A DNA stretch of 64,000 nt from Melioribacter roseus (GTDB taxonomy: Bacteria > Bacteroidota > Ignavibacteria > Ignavibacteriales > Melioribacteraceae). Made by a program: the position numbers and the translations under genes. The notes beneath the pieces are model-generated. The model had not been told where the DNA came from. It saw only the letters and a list, made by a program, of their open reading frames with translations, and did not search any database. Below are positions 1 to 8,513 of this stretch, piece after piece (within the stretch, counting starts at the first letter, position 1; each line of letters opens with the position of its first letter). The DNA is taken from the NCBI GenBank assembly GCA_020722005.1, contig DYLP01000006.1, positions 1 to 64,000 of the forward strand. The letters run 5' to 3'.

Positions 1-297
1 CTTGCATGGAACTCATATTTCTAAATTATCCGCCCGGAATCGACGACTTTCTTTTTGCAATCGAGCGCTCTCTTTGTCGATTAATTTCGAATATCCCGAT
101 TTTTATAAATCGATGGAATATTTTTTTAACATTAATATAACCAACTGCTATAAAATACTCCAAAAATTTATTCTGTCTTTTTCGAAGTGCACGTGTAATA
201 TACAAATAGCAAACAGTGATGAGCGTGTGATTTCTGACCACGTAATAGAGATTTTATAAAATAAATATCTCCAGGCATGAAACTTCTTCATTAATAT
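1..297 (-). pseudogene. Region upstream of the tRNA; possible degraded GIY-YIG endonuclease remnant
   Basis: No intact gene is convincing here. On the minus strand a 71-codon frame (241 to 26) ends in a basic stretch, RQRERSIAKRKSS, that resembles the C-terminus of small GIY-YIG (UPF0213-like) proteins, and a CYLYI segment near its start could be a decayed N-terminal strand. The diagnostic GIY and YIG residues and the Arg/Glu active site are not visible, so the gene would be dead if the resemblance is real. The plus-strand frame across the same bases has no recognisable features and is probably a shadow. Confidence 0.22.
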
Positions 298-326
298 TTG
301 TCATTTTTTTATTAAGGCAATATATT
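298..326 (+). promoter_or_regulatory. Sigma70-type promoter for tRNA-Arg
   Basis: TTGTCA (298-303) and TATATT (321-326) are separated by exactly 17 bp. This places the start of transcription near 333, about 14 bp before the mature tRNA. Both hexamers are close to consensus and the spacing is ideal. It is inferred from sequence only. Confidence 0.55.
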
Positions 327-346
327 TCGACATGAAATTTTGGGAT

Positions 347-421
347 GCCCCCGTAGCTCAGCGTGGATAGAGCAGCGGTTTCCTAAACCGCGTGTCGGAG
401 GTTCGAGTCCTCTCGGGGGTA
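347..421 (+). tRNA. tRNA-Arg (anticodon CCU)
   Basis: A full cloverleaf can be folded by hand. The acceptor stem GCCCCCG (347-353) pairs with CGGGGGT (414-420) with one terminal G-U. The D stem GCTC/GAGC is 356-359/370-373, the anticodon stem GCGGT/ACCGC is 375-379/387-391, and the T arm GGAGG-TTCGAGT-CCTCT is 397-413. The seven-base loop TTCCTAA puts CCT at 382-384, so the anticodon is CCU and the tRNA reads the arginine codon AGG. A421 is the discriminator. The CCA end is not encoded. Confidence 0.95.
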
Positions 422-442
422 CAAAACTTAATCGAGGGATGA

Positions 443-733
443 GTGAAAAAGTTATTAACCGCTCTTATTTTTGCTCTTGTAGATATCGTTTGTTTCCTAC
501 AGGGTTCAGTTATCCTTGTATATTCACTCCTTCATGTAAAATACAAAGTCGAAATTGCACGCGCCGAAGGTTTTACTTCTGTTGAACTGAGTAATTTGCC
601 CGTTGCAATTGGAGGTTACTATTACTATCCCGAGTCGTATATAAAAATTGCTATGATTGGTATTGGATTAATCGTAATGGGCATACTAATGCGCAGCTGG
701 AGGAAACATTATTTCGAAAACGCCGAAATTTAA
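443..733 (+). CDS. Small membrane protein of unknown function
   Basis: The product is 96 aa with two predicted membrane helices, residues about 5-28 and 65-84, and a basic end (MRSWRKHYFENAEI). The GTG at 443 is chosen because GAGGG sits just upstream (434-438) and the hydrophobic helix follows directly. An ATG at 439 is in another frame and gives a peptide with no hydrophobic pattern. The last bases overlap the 3' end of the convergent mgtE. I do not recognise the family. The two-helix hairpin fits an inner-membrane protein. Confidence 0.6.
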   Translation: MKKLLTALIFALVDIVCFLQGSVILVYSLLHVKYKVEIARAEGFTSVELSNLPVAIGGYYYYPESYIKIAMIGIGLIVMGILMRSWRKHYFENAEI

Positions 734-2112
734 GGCAGAAGCGTTCCACTCAGCATAAGATGAGCTACGGTAAAATAAATTATAATACCCGTTACATCCA
801 CAAGTGTTGCAACAAAAGGTGCTGAAGAGGTCGCCGGATCGAATCCCAATTTCTTCATTATAAATGGCAACATCGAGCCCATTAAACTACCCCAGGCTAC
901 AACCCCGATGATTGAACATGCTACCGTAAAAGCAAGCAAAATCCAATGCTCACCGTAGCTGTAACCCGCATATTCCCAGACGGTAATTCGTATAAAGCCG
1001 ATAATTGCCAGAATTACGCCAAGCATTAATCCTGTAATTATTTCTCTTCTAAAAACGTAGAGCCAATCTTTCAAAGTAATTTCATTAAGGGCAAGGGCAC
1101 GAATGATGAGTGTGGATGCCTGAGAACCCGAATTACCACCGCTTGAGATAATCAAAGGTAGGAAAAGAGCAAGAACTACCGCCTGACTAATTTCGTGTTC
1201 GAAAAATCCCATTGCCGTGGCAGTAAACATTTCGCCGATGAATAAGATACTAAGCCATACTGCTCTTTTTTTAATCATATCCATTATCGGCGTGTCAGGA
1301 TAAGGTTCTTCGAGGGCTTCGACTGCTGCACTTTTATGGATATCTTCCGTGGTTTCTTCTTCGGCTACGTCCAGTACGTCGTCTACGGTTACAATTCCGA
1401 CCAGTGCTCCAGATGAATCTGTAACGGGCAGTGCAATTCTATCGTACTTCTTAAAAACTTCTATTGCCGTTTCCTGGTCGTCGTTCACTTTCAGGGATAC
1501 AAAATTTCCGTCCATCAATTCGGATACTCTGGTATCGAGAGGTGCCAGCAGAAAATCCCGAATCTTTATATCGTCAATTAACTTCCCTTTGTCATCTACC
1601 ACATACAAAATGCTCAACGTTTCCTTATCGTGTCCGTATTTTCTGATATAATCGAGAGTTTCCTGCACTGTCCAGTTTTCGCGAATGGCGATATAGTCGG
1701 GCGTCATTAAACGACCGACGCTGTCCTCCGGATAACCGAGTAGTTGTTGAGCAATTTTGCGTTCCTCTGGAGTAAGATAGTTTATCATCTGTTTAACTAC
1801 ATTCGGAGGCATTTCCTCGAAAAGAGCTGTACGGTCGTCGGGCGACATTTCATTGAGAAGTTCAGCTATCCTTTCATGACTCATCGATCGGATAAGATCA
1901 ATCTGTGTATCGTAATCGAGGTATTCAAAAACATCTGCCGCCAATTCTTTTGGCAATAATCTAAATAATAATGCGCGTTCTTCTTCGTCGAGATTAAGAA
2001 TAAGGTCTGCAATATCGGTAGGGTCCCAATCAATAAGGATTTCTTTGAGTTCAGAGTACTTTCTGGTTTTAATTAATTCTTTGATTTCCGGGTTGACAAG
2101 CATTGTCAGCAT
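730..2112 (-). CDS. mgtE: Magnesium transporter MgtE
   Basis: This 460-aa protein is a Mg2+ channel/transporter of the inner membrane, at the usual family length. Residues 1-135 form the helical MgtE N domain, 136-255 a tandem CBS pair that senses cytosolic Mg2+, and 285-460 five membrane helices. The pore motif SGGNSGSQ is at 324-331, and Asp439 in ATLVDVTG matches the conserved pore aspartate. GGAGG lies six bases before the first ATG, which supports the long start (MLTML) over the Met at codon 4. No M-box or other Mg2+ riboswitch is visible in the short upstream gap. The assignment is firm. Confidence 0.95.
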   Translation of the reverse strand: MLTMLVNPEIKELIKTRKYSELKEILIDWDPTDIADLILNLDEEERALLFRLLPKELAADVFEYLDYDTQIDLIRSMSHERIAELLNEMSPDDRTALFEEMPPNVVKQMINYLTPEERKIAQQLLGYPEDSVGRLMTPDYIAIRENWTVQETLDYIRKYGHDKETLSILYVVDDKGKLIDDIKIRDFLLAPLDTRVSELMDGNFVSLKVNDDQETAIEVFKKYDRIALPVTDSSGALVGIVTVDDVLDVAEEETTEDIHKSAAVEALEEPYPDTPIMDMIKKRAVWLSILFIGEMFTATAMGFFEHEISQAVVLALFLPLIISSGGNSGSQASTLIIRALALNEITLKDWLYVFRREIITGLMLGVILAIIGFIRITVWEYAGYSYGEHWILLAFTVACSIIGVVAWGSLMGSMLPFIMKKLGFDPATSSAPFVATLVDVTGIIIYFTVAHLMLSGTLLP

Positions 2113-2201
2113 AAGTTACCTCCATTGAGTGGTGAGGAACGGAATTGATTAAAATCGGCAGGTCAAAATAATACTTTAATGTTAAAAATCACATTCTAAA
2201 T

Positions 2202-3782
2202 TCAAAATTTCTTAAATTCCGTGATTATTTTGTTGATTTCTTCCTCGCTTATGCCGCTGCCGAATTGTTTGTTCGATTCCTTTTTAATATAAGAAGTATT
2301 GAAAGAACCGACAGGTGGATTGCCTGCACGTGCTCTTAATCTTTCTTCTATAATATTTGTAAAACTGGACGAGCCAGTTTCAGTTTTTGTAAAACTACTT
2401 ACGTCCAGCGAATTAATCACATTGCCTTTATTTATAGGGTTAGTCTCAAATGCAAGAGTTTTGATATTCATCAAATGAGAAGCCGAAACGTTTTCCGATA
2501 TAATCGAACCGCCCCAAGTGCCGGGTCCTAAAGTCATTGAAGGAACTAAATCGGTACTATAACCGACAGCTCCTACTGAAGATGGAGTGTTCACAACTAT
2601 ACGGAAGGCTGGTTTTTCTAAAGCGAATTTAAGTATAATTTCTCTGTCGTTCGAATGGATAGCCATCGTATGCCCGATGCCTCCGAACTCGAGTAATTCA
2701 ATCGAACGGTGACACCCTTCGAGCCAGCCGTCAACGGTGTAGAATGCCAGTATTGGAGAGAGTTTTTCAATCGAAAGGGGTTCGTCTTTTCCAACTTTTG
2801 TACATTCGGCAATTAAAACAGTTGTATTTAAAGGCACTTCGAATCCAGCATACGAAGCAATCCAGGGTGCTGGTTTTCCAACAATATCCGGATTGAGTTT
2901 GGCACCTTTGGCAACTTTTTCTTCGAGAAGTTTCTTTTCTTCAGCATTGAGGAAATAGCAACCGAGTTTTTTTGCTTCTTCAATAACTTTTTCTTTTATT
3001 GGTCGGTCTACAATCATTGCCTGTTCGGAAGAACACAAAACGCCATTGTCGAATGTTGTGCCGTAGACAATATCCGCCACTGCTTTTTTAACATCCGCCG
3101 TTCTTTCAATAAAAGCCGGTACATTACCAGAGCCTACTCCGTATGCAGGTTTACCCGCGCTGTAAGCAGCTCGTACCATCGGCGTACTGCCAGTAGCCAA
3201 TATTAATGCAATGTTCGGATCGTGCATCAAGGCATTCGTGCCTTCGAGAGTCGGAATAGTTAAAGTTTGGATTAAGCCAGACGGAGCGCCGGCTTTTTCT
3301 GCAGCTTCGGATAAGACATTCAAAGATTCAGCTGTCGATTTAACAGCTTTCGGATGCGGACTGGCTACAATTCCGTTCCGGCATTTCAACGAAATAATCG
3401 CTTTGAACATTGCAGTCGACGTCGGGTTTGTCGACGGAATCAATGCCGCCACAACTCCCATCGGCTCGGCTATTTTAACGACTTTACCATTACTTCGAAC
3501 TTCGATAATACCGACAGACTTGAGGTCTTTAATCGAATTATAAACATCACGTGTGGCAAACTGATTTTTAATAATTTTATCTGAAACTTTACCGAATCCC
3601 GTTTCCTCATGAGCAAGTCGAGCCAATCTTTCAGCTTCTCTGAACCCTGCCTCGCTCATAGCTTCAACGATTTTGTCTACCTGTTTTTGATTGAAATGTT
3701 TGAATTCCATCTGAGCTTCTTTAGCACGTGCGGCTAAATTGCGTGCCATTTGAATCGACTGAAGGTCCTTATCGAAATCCAT
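2202..3782 (-). CDS. CoA-acylating aldehyde dehydrogenase with probable encapsulation tail
   Basis: The enzyme belongs to the EutE/PduP/AdhE-N group, which converts an aldehyde plus CoA and NAD+ to acyl-CoA. From the Met at 3782 it has 526 aa. Cys250 in NGVLCSSEQ is the catalytic thiol, and PSTNPTST near 116-123 is the group's N-terminal signature. AGGA six bases upstream supports this start over the longer frame beginning at 3833. After the catalytic fold comes a variable linker (about 475-505) and a 16-residue amphipathic helix, ISEEEINKIITEFKKF, at the extreme C-terminus. That looks like a bacterial microcompartment encapsulation peptide. No shell gene is in the window. It lies just downstream of the broken lytT. 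Confidence 0.88.
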   Translation of the reverse strand: MDFDKDLQSIQMARNLAARAKEAQMEFKHFNQKQVDKIVEAMSEAGFREAERLARLAHEETGFGKVSDKIIKNQFATRDVYNSIKDLKSVGIIEVRSNGKVVKIAEPMGVVAALIPSTNPTSTAMFKAIISLKCRNGIVASPHPKAVKSTAESLNVLSEAAEKAGAPSGLIQTLTIPTLEGTNALMHDPNIALILATGSTPMVRAAYSAGKPAYGVGSGNVPAFIERTADVKKAVADIVYGTTFDNGVLCSSEQAMIVDRPIKEKVIEEAKKLGCYFLNAEEKKLLEEKVAKGAKLNPDIVGKPAPWIASYAGFEVPLNTTVLIAECTKVGKDEPLSIEKLSPILAFYTVDGWLEGCHRSIELLEFGGIGHTMAIHSNDREIILKFALEKPAFRIVVNTPSSVGAVGYSTDLVPSMTLGPGTWGGSIISENVSASHLMNIKTLAFETNPINKGNVINSLDVSSFTKTETGSSSFTNIIEERLRARAGNPPVGSFNTSYIKKESNKQFGSGISEEEINKIITEFKKF

Positions 3783-3838
3783 TTGTGTTCCTAATTTTTC
3801 TTCAAATATAACGACTCCCTTTTCAAAGGTCAATTAAT

Positions 3839-4246
3839 TTATCTGTTCATTAGCTCCTTTAGTTTCTGATATCCAGTTTTGCTTACAGAAATTTTGTCCC
3901 CGTTTTTCAAAATCGCTCTGTAGGATTCCTTTTCGTAAAGTTCCAGCTGCACAATTGCATCGAGTCGTGCAATGAAAGACCGGTGCAAGCGCAAAAAATT
4001 ATCGGGATTTAAATTCTTTTCGAACCATCTCATTGTTTTTTGTTTCAGGAATTTTCCTCTTTCAGTGTGCAACATTACATAATCGTCCTGCGCTTCTATA
4101 TAAATTATTTCATTAGCAGGAATGATTAAAATCTTGCTGTTATGTTTTAAAACCACACGTTCGAGCCACTCGCCTTTTCCTTTATCAGCTTCTTTCAATT
4201 TATTTAATTTATTCAGGGGTTCCATATATAGTTTGTTTTTGAACAT
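3839..4246 (-). pseudogene. LytTR DNA-binding half of a split response regulator
   Basis: The frame encodes a LytTR domain (about residues 30-130, including IIYIEAQDDYVMLHT and the FLRLHRSF element) preceded by a linker, but no receiver domain. The receiver start lies 4 kb away at 8307-8513 on the same strand. The first eight codons come from the antisense of an IS tail (4231 upward); native sequence resumes near MEPLNKLN. About 65-75 residues, including the phospho-acceptor loop, are missing between the halves. It could still be expressed as a lone LytTR protein, but its original regulation is lost. Confidence 0.8.
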
Positions 4247-4308
4247 TATTTATTCGGATCAATTTAAGAGCTTGTTTTTATAGTTAGTCTGGTTTTTACA
4301 TAATTACC
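4231..4308. repeat. Left 78-bp direct repeat (IS1595-like right end)
   Basis: Matches 8274-8351 at 74 of 78 positions in the same orientation (differences at 4238, 4244, 4283, 4292). It contains the last codons of an IS1595-type transposase and the terminal sequence ending ACATAATTACC. It joins the LytTR fragment to the xth stop codon, which lies about 10 bp beyond. Confidence 0.85.
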
Positions 4309-4318
4309 AAAAAAAAAT

Positions 4319-5107
4319 TCAATTGATTGTATCGATAAGAATTTCAATTCCGATTGGACAGTGATCCGAGCCCATCACTTCAGAAAGTATAAACGCATTT
4401 TTAACATAACTCTTTAAGTTCTCAGACACAAAAAAATAGTCAATTCTCCATCCAACATTTCTTTCACGAGCTCGTGTTTGCATATCCCACCAGGTGTAAT
4501 TTCCTGGTTGATCATTAAACATTCTGAAAGTATCAACAAATCCACTTGATAAAAACTTATCAATCCATTTTCTTTCAATTGGTAAGAATCCTGAAGTATT
4601 TTCATTTTCTTTTGGTCGTGCCAGATCAATTTCTTTATGTGCAGTATTAACATCACCACAGATTATCAACTTTTTGTCCTGTTGCATCAACTTTTTTGCA
4701 TATTCAAGAAAAGACTCATAGAAATCTAATTTATACTGCAATCTTTCATCCGACATTTTTCCATTAGGGAAATAGATATTGAATAAAATGAAATCATTAA
4801 AATCTAAAATTAAAGTTCTTCCTTCAACATCAAACTTTGGTATGCCAAAACCAGGTTTAATATTTACAGGTTTAAGTTTTGAATAAACTGCTACTCCACT
4901 GTAACCTTTTTTAATACTCGAAGAAGAGAAGTACGAATTATAAGAATTGATATTTAAGAGATCCTCTGGTAATTGTTCAGGTGTAGCTTTAGTTTCCTGT
5001 AAACAAAGTATATCAGGATTTTCGTATAGCACCCAATCTGTAAATCCCTTTTTATGAATAGCACGGATACCATTAACATTCCAGGAAATAATTCGAATAG
5101 TTTTCAT
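4319..5107 (-). CDS. xth: Exodeoxyribonuclease III
   Basis: The 262-aa product is the AP endonuclease/3'-5' exonuclease of base-excision repair. It starts [15 protein letters not shown] and carries LCLQETKA (metal-binding Glu), the GDVNTAH motif and the C-terminal GSDHCPIG motif, at the normal family length. It starts five bases after the stop of the MbfA-like gene and is probably co-transcribed with it. It lies inside the IS-bounded segment. Linkage to iron-handling genes fits a role in repairing iron-driven oxidative DNA damage, but that link is inference. Confidence 0.93.
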   Translation of the reverse strand: MKTIRIISWNVNGIRAIHKKGFTDWVLYENPDILCLQETKATPEQLPEDLLNINSYNSYFSSSSIKKGYSGVAVYSKLKPVNIKPGFGIPKFDVEGRTLILDFNDFILFNIYFPNGKMSDERLQYKLDFYESFLEYAKKLMQQDKKLIICGDVNTAHKEIDLARPKENENTSGFLPIERKWIDKFLSSGFVDTFRMFNDQPGNYTWWDMQTRARERNVGWRIDYFFVSENLKSYVKNAFILSEVMGSDHCPIGIEILIDTIN

Positions 5108-5112
5108 AAAAA

Positions 5113-6225
5113 TTACATTAATAATTTGAGTATTAAATCTCCAATTGCATAACCAATTGCAGCTACACCAAAGCCGACGATGAACATATCAAATCCGCTT
5201 CTGAAAATACCTCGACCAGTAAAAAAGCTTCTTGCAGCACCTACTATAAAATGAGAGAGCATTGAAATAATAAAAGAACTCCAGATCGCAAATGAAGACT
5301 CAAAAAAGAAGAATGGTAAAATTGGAATCAGTGCGCCAATTGCTGTTAATAAACCCGTAACCCAACCTTCTGTAAGCGGACTGATAGTTCTTTCTGCCAA
5401 ACCAAGTTCTTCGTGCATCTTATCTTCGAGAGCTTGATCGGGATTTTGCATAATTTCTTTTGCACGTTTAACTGCTTCATCTCTACTGATACCCTTTGCT
5501 TCATAGATCAATGCAAGTTCTTCCGTTTCAAGTTCAGGCATCAATTTTATTTCTTCTGCTTCCATATTTTTTTCGTGTTCATAAACTTCTTTTTCACTTA
5601 TAGCCGCTAAATAACCTGATGATCCCATCGAAAGCGCATCGGCTATCATTCCTGCAATGCCGGAAATTAAAATAATATGTGGTTGTGCTGATGCACCAAT
5701 TACACCAGCAATCAATCCGAAGTTTGCTGTAAGTCCATCATTAAAACCATAAACAATGTTTCTTAACAATCCACCCGATTCAGCTGTGTGCCAGGGTTCT
5801 GATTGTTTGCCCGAAGTAGCCATCAATGATTGAGCATGTGAAGCAGAATCTTTTGCTAACTGTAAAGCGATATCTTTCGTTTGGGGAGAACCTGAGTTCT
5901 TGTAAAGAGTTAAATATGATTTCACTTCTGATGATTCTTCCAATAACATCAATTTACTCAGGAATGATGGACCATACCTTTTACTGAGCTTTCTTAGCAA
6001 TTTTGCCTTTATGGTTGGTTTAAGTTTGTTTATAGAAATTGAATTTTTCTTTAAATGTTCCAACCATACATTTACATGTTTTTCTTCAATTGAAGATAAT
6101 TTCTTATAAAGTAATTTTTTCTTTTCATCGCTAACAATTTCTGAAAGGGTTTTATAGAGATACGCTGCATCTATTTCTTCCTGAAGTCTTTTATTCCAGA
6201 TTCTTTTTGTTTTTTTATCAATCAT
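5113..6225 (-). CDS. Ferritin-like/VIT1 fusion, MbfA-type iron exporter
   Basis: The 370-aa protein joins an N-terminal rubrerythrin/ferritin-like four-helix domain (about 1-145) to a C-terminal CCC1/VIT1 membrane domain (about 150-370). The N domain has [11 protein letters not shown] and [14 protein letters not shown], spaced like the diiron Glu and ExxH ligands. The VIT1 part opens with [14 protein letters not shown], typical of the family, and has about five membrane helices. Proteins of this architecture export Fe2+ or Mn2+ from the cytoplasm. AAAGGA precedes the ATG. The gene follows the feoB remnant and precedes xth in the same direction. Confidence 0.85.
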   Translation of the reverse strand: MIDKKTKRIWNKRLQEEIDAAYLYKTLSEIVSDEKKKLLYKKLSSIEEKHVNVWLEHLKKNSISINKLKPTIKAKLLRKLSKRYGPSFLSKLMLLEESSEVKSYLTLYKNSGSPQTKDIALQLAKDSASHAQSLMATSGKQSEPWHTAESGGLLRNIVYGFNDGLTANFGLIAGVIGASAQPHIILISGIAGMIADALSMGSSGYLAAISEKEVYEHEKNMEAEEIKLMPELETEELALIYEAKGISRDEAVKRAKEIMQNPDQALEDKMHEELGLAERTISPLTEGWVTGLLTAIGALIPILPFFFFESSFAIWSSFIISMLSHFIVGAARSFFTGRGIFRSGFDMFIVGFGVAAIGYAIGDLILKLLM

Positions 6226-6236
6226 AATTAAATCCT

Positions 6237-7075
6237 TTAATAATTAAAAAATAATCTCCAAATTTGAGTAATGGAAAATGTAATAGTTAAACCAATTGAA
6301 ATGGGTAAGAATGTAGAGACCAAAGTCCATTTCCAGCTTTTTGTTTCTTTGTAAATGGTAAAGATCGTTGTGAATAAGGATTATGAAGCAGGCTGAACAA
6401 CATTAAATTTATTTCTGTTAATAAAGTCCAACCACCTGCTTGTAAACTTGGTGAGTCGATAACCCTTGTAGCAATTACACCAGCTGCATTGAAGCCAAAT
6501 CCCATTGCCATAGTTAAAGCTTGTTTGCCGTGAGCTCCAACTTTTTTATACAATGAATCCATATTAAAAGCTACACGCGGTAAATAACCAAAATCTTCTA
6601 AGAGTGTATATAATGGAAAGAATATTGCCATTGGAGGAAACATCACACTTACGACCCACGCCATTGCAAGATAAGCTCCGTCAATTAAAACTCCGCTTAA
6701 CCACCAGGGTAAATTAATGTTAACAGCAAATGATTTTAATGCCGGATGTATAGTATCAACCAACAAGCTCGATAAAAGTACTGAAGGATAATTTGCTCCC
6801 TCAATAGTTAACCAAAAAACTATTCCAAGCATAATAAACATTATTGGGAATCCAAAATACTTACTCGTAAGTATCTTATCTAATGCTCTGTCAAAACTGA
6901 ATGCAATTTCTTTATCCGGATACTTAATTGTATGTTTAGTTTTTTCCGCTGCATTTTCATAAATATTTTCCATAAGCATATCGTGAATATTTTCACCGAG
7001 CTCCCAACGAAGCTTGTTAGCTTCTTCGATTATTGCTTCTTTATAATCCAAAATTGTTTCCATTTCAAACCTCAT
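6237..7075 (-). pseudogene. feoB: feoB remnant (ferrous iron transporter), deleted and frameshifted
   Basis: The reading frame from 7075 starts in the linker after the FeoB G domain, so the GTPase part is absent. It retains FDRALDKIL, the first membrane segments and the core motif with DFGYLPRVAFNMD and GFNAAGVIATRVIDSP. It then jumps directly to the C-terminal GWTLLTEINLMLFSLLH region, losing the second core. Near 6385 the frame shifts. Another frame continues the FeoB tail (IYKETKSWKWTL and a final membrane helix) to a stop at 6237-6239. Loss of the G domain plus an internal deletion and a frameshift make activity very unlikely. Confidence 0.85.
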
Positions 7076-7626
7076 AAAAATTATAATTCCAATTGCCTAT
7101 TTAACTTTGATTAAATAAACTAAGTCTCCTGTAATTCCTTCAAGGATTTATAGCTAGTTTTTCTACCGGACCGCGCAGGTTGTTGTTTGACATAATAATT
7201 ACTCCATTATTTAAGTAATTATAAAATATCAAATATCACTTGATTTCGGAATAATCTTGGGCTTTATACGTTACGCTTCTTAATCTCAAGATTCTCTAAA
7301 TCTCCTCCTTTGTTAACCGTCTACTTTTTTCTTGAGGCAATATAACTTTTTGCCTGTTCTTCTACTGATAAATTCTTAAACCACTAGAGATTTTTTTCCC
7401 TAATATCCTTATTTTGTATGGGAGACTTCTTTTAGTTTTTTTATGTTCTCAAACCTAAAATTATTAATTTTATAGGAGTCTCTCTTTTTTATTTTCAAAT
7501 GAGAATGAATTTACACCCTTTTTTTACCTACATCTTATAAACATAATTTTTCAGATATTTTTTAATATTTTTCAGGAAAAAAATTATATTAGCAAAGTAT
7601 TCATCAAATGTTAATATGGAGTTTTC
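7076..7626. other. 550-bp intergenic stretch without a gene
   Basis: This AT-rich stretch lies between the truncated 5' end of feoB and the TauE-like gene, inside the IS-bounded segment. I find no open frame of useful length, no FeoB G-domain codons and no tRNA-like fold. It contains several A/T runs. It probably includes the plus-strand promoter for the TauE-like gene, but no hexamer pair stands out. Confidence 0.5.
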
Positions 7627-7989
7627 ATGCAATATTTTTTTTCCCTATTATTCATCGGTTTATTAGCTGGAGTAATGAGTGGACTGCTGGGAATTGGTGG
7701 GGGAATTATAGTAATTCCCGGTCTGGTTTATTTACTTGATTTCTCACAAAAACAAGCTCAAGGAACTTCTCTTTCTATGCTGTTACCTCCAATTGGATTA
7801 CTTGCTGCTTATAATTATTACAAGGCTGGTCTGGTAGATATTAAAGCTACAATAATTTTAATAATTACTTTTATTATTGGAAGTTATTTTTCATCATTAT
7901 TCGCAGTAAACTTACCGGAGAATGTTATAAAAAAAATCTTTGGGGTATTCTTGTTGTTTTATGCTTTGAAACTATTTGTTGAGAAGTGA
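7627..7989 (+). CDS. Half-size TauE/SafE family permease
   Basis: The 120-aa product has four predicted membrane helices and the family's N-terminal signature GLLAGVMSGLLGIGGGIIVIPGL, read here in two parts: GLLAGVMSGLLG at about 12-23 and IGGGIIVIPG right after. Full TauE/SafE proteins of about 250 aa contain two such halves. This one has a single half and a clean end, as in known short versions that probably work as dimers. Substrates of the family are sulfite, sulfonates or other anions; none can be assigned here. GGAG lies upstream of the ATG. It is the only intact plus-strand gene in the inserted segment. Confidence 0.75.
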   Translation: MQYFFSLLFIGLLAGVMSGLLGIGGGIIVIPGLVYLLDFSQKQAQGTSLSMLLPPIGLLAAYNYYKAGLVDIKATIILIITFIIGSYFSSLFAVNLPENVIKKIFGVFLLFYALKLFVEK

Positions 7990-8002
7990 GGATAAAAATT
8001 AG

Positions 8003-8326
8003 GTAAAAAGAAGCGTCTTTTACACTGATCAATTTAAGAGTTATATTTCTCTTAAGTTTTACCGAAAACATTTACTAATAGATTACCAGGAGAAATTTGT
8101 AACTTGTCTGACAGCAGTCAGGAATGGGAAGATTCATATCAAGTGGATTGAAGGATTCTGGTCTTATGCCAGAGAAAGATTACTAAAATATCACGAAGTC
8201 AGTAAACAAAATTTTATTCTCTATCTGAAAGAATTAGAGTTTAGATTTAATTATAGAAAAACTAATATACATTGTTTGTTGTTGAATATTATTTATTCGG
8301 ATCAATTTAAGAGCTTGTTTTTATAA
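8003..8326 (+). mobile_element. IS1595-type (ISXO2-like) transposase C-terminal remnant
   Basis: Translation from about 8003 gives VKRSVFYTDQFKSY (the second catalytic Asp block), then GKIHIKWIEGFWSYARERLL (the IExFWS block with the catalytic Glu) and ELEFRFNYR, ending at TAA 8324-8326. These are the hallmark C-terminal motifs of IS1595-family DDE transposases. The first DDE Asp and the N-terminal zinc-finger region are absent, and an in-frame stop lies immediately upstream, so the element is dead. A sequence of about 25 bp, up to 8351, forms the IS end. Confidence 0.82.
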
Positions 8327-8351
8327 TTAGTCTGTTTTTTACATAATTACC
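8274..8351. repeat. Right 78-bp direct repeat (IS1595-like right end)
   Basis: The second copy of the repeat at 4231-4308, in the same orientation. It covers the last transposase codons, the stop codon and the terminal sequence ACATAATTACC. It abuts the truncated receiver-domain gene at 8352. Confidence 0.85.
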
Positions 8352-8513
8352 TAAAATTAAATCGGGTTTTAATTCATTTAACATCTTTATGGCTTCAAAG
8401 CCGTTTGAGCATTGGCCTGCAATTTCGAATTCTTCGTAATCGGACAAATACTCAACCACAACATCGCGTGCTAATTTTTCGTCGTCGACAATCAGCGTTT
8501 TTATCTTTTTCAT
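8307..8513 (-). pseudogene. Receiver-domain start of the split LytT response regulator
   Basis: Residues 1-53 are a normal receiver N-terminus: KTLIVDDEKLARD supplies the acidic pair and LKPDLI is the strand just before the phospho-acceptor Asp. Native coding stops at 8352, one or two residues before that Asp, and the frame then runs into the IS end and stops. The matching LytTR effector half is at 3839-4246. The ATG overlaps the end of the kinase gene by 4 bp (8510-8513), the usual LytS-LytT arrangement. The product cannot be phosphorylated. Confidence 0.85.

Larger units (their letters stand above)
4231..8351. mobile_element. IS1595-bounded 4.1-kb insertion in the lytT gene
   Basis: The segment separates the two halves of one response regulator and is bounded by 78-bp direct repeats, both copies being the 3' end of an IS1595-type transposase gene. 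Inside are xth, an MbfA-like gene, a broken feoB (all minus), a TauE-like gene and a longer transposase tail (plus). TCGA-type words, very frequent in flanking genes, are visibly rarer inside, suggesting a different origin. Part of lytT is missing, so this is not a clean insertion. Recombination between two IS copies or an IS-linked deletion is likely. No target duplication could be identified. Confidence 0.7.

Noticed and set aside
2..259. Plus-strand frame of 85 codons at the left edge
   Set aside because: No recognisable domain or ribosome site, and the opposite strand gives a better (though weak) GIY-YIG resemblance.
340..585. Plus-strand frame across the tRNA
   Set aside because: It covers the tRNA gene itself and the small membrane-protein gene in another frame; its translation is typical of a tRNA read-through artefact.
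2113..2201. Mg2+ riboswitch upstream of mgtE
   Set aside because: The gap is short and AT-rich and I could not fold an M-box or ykoK-like structure.
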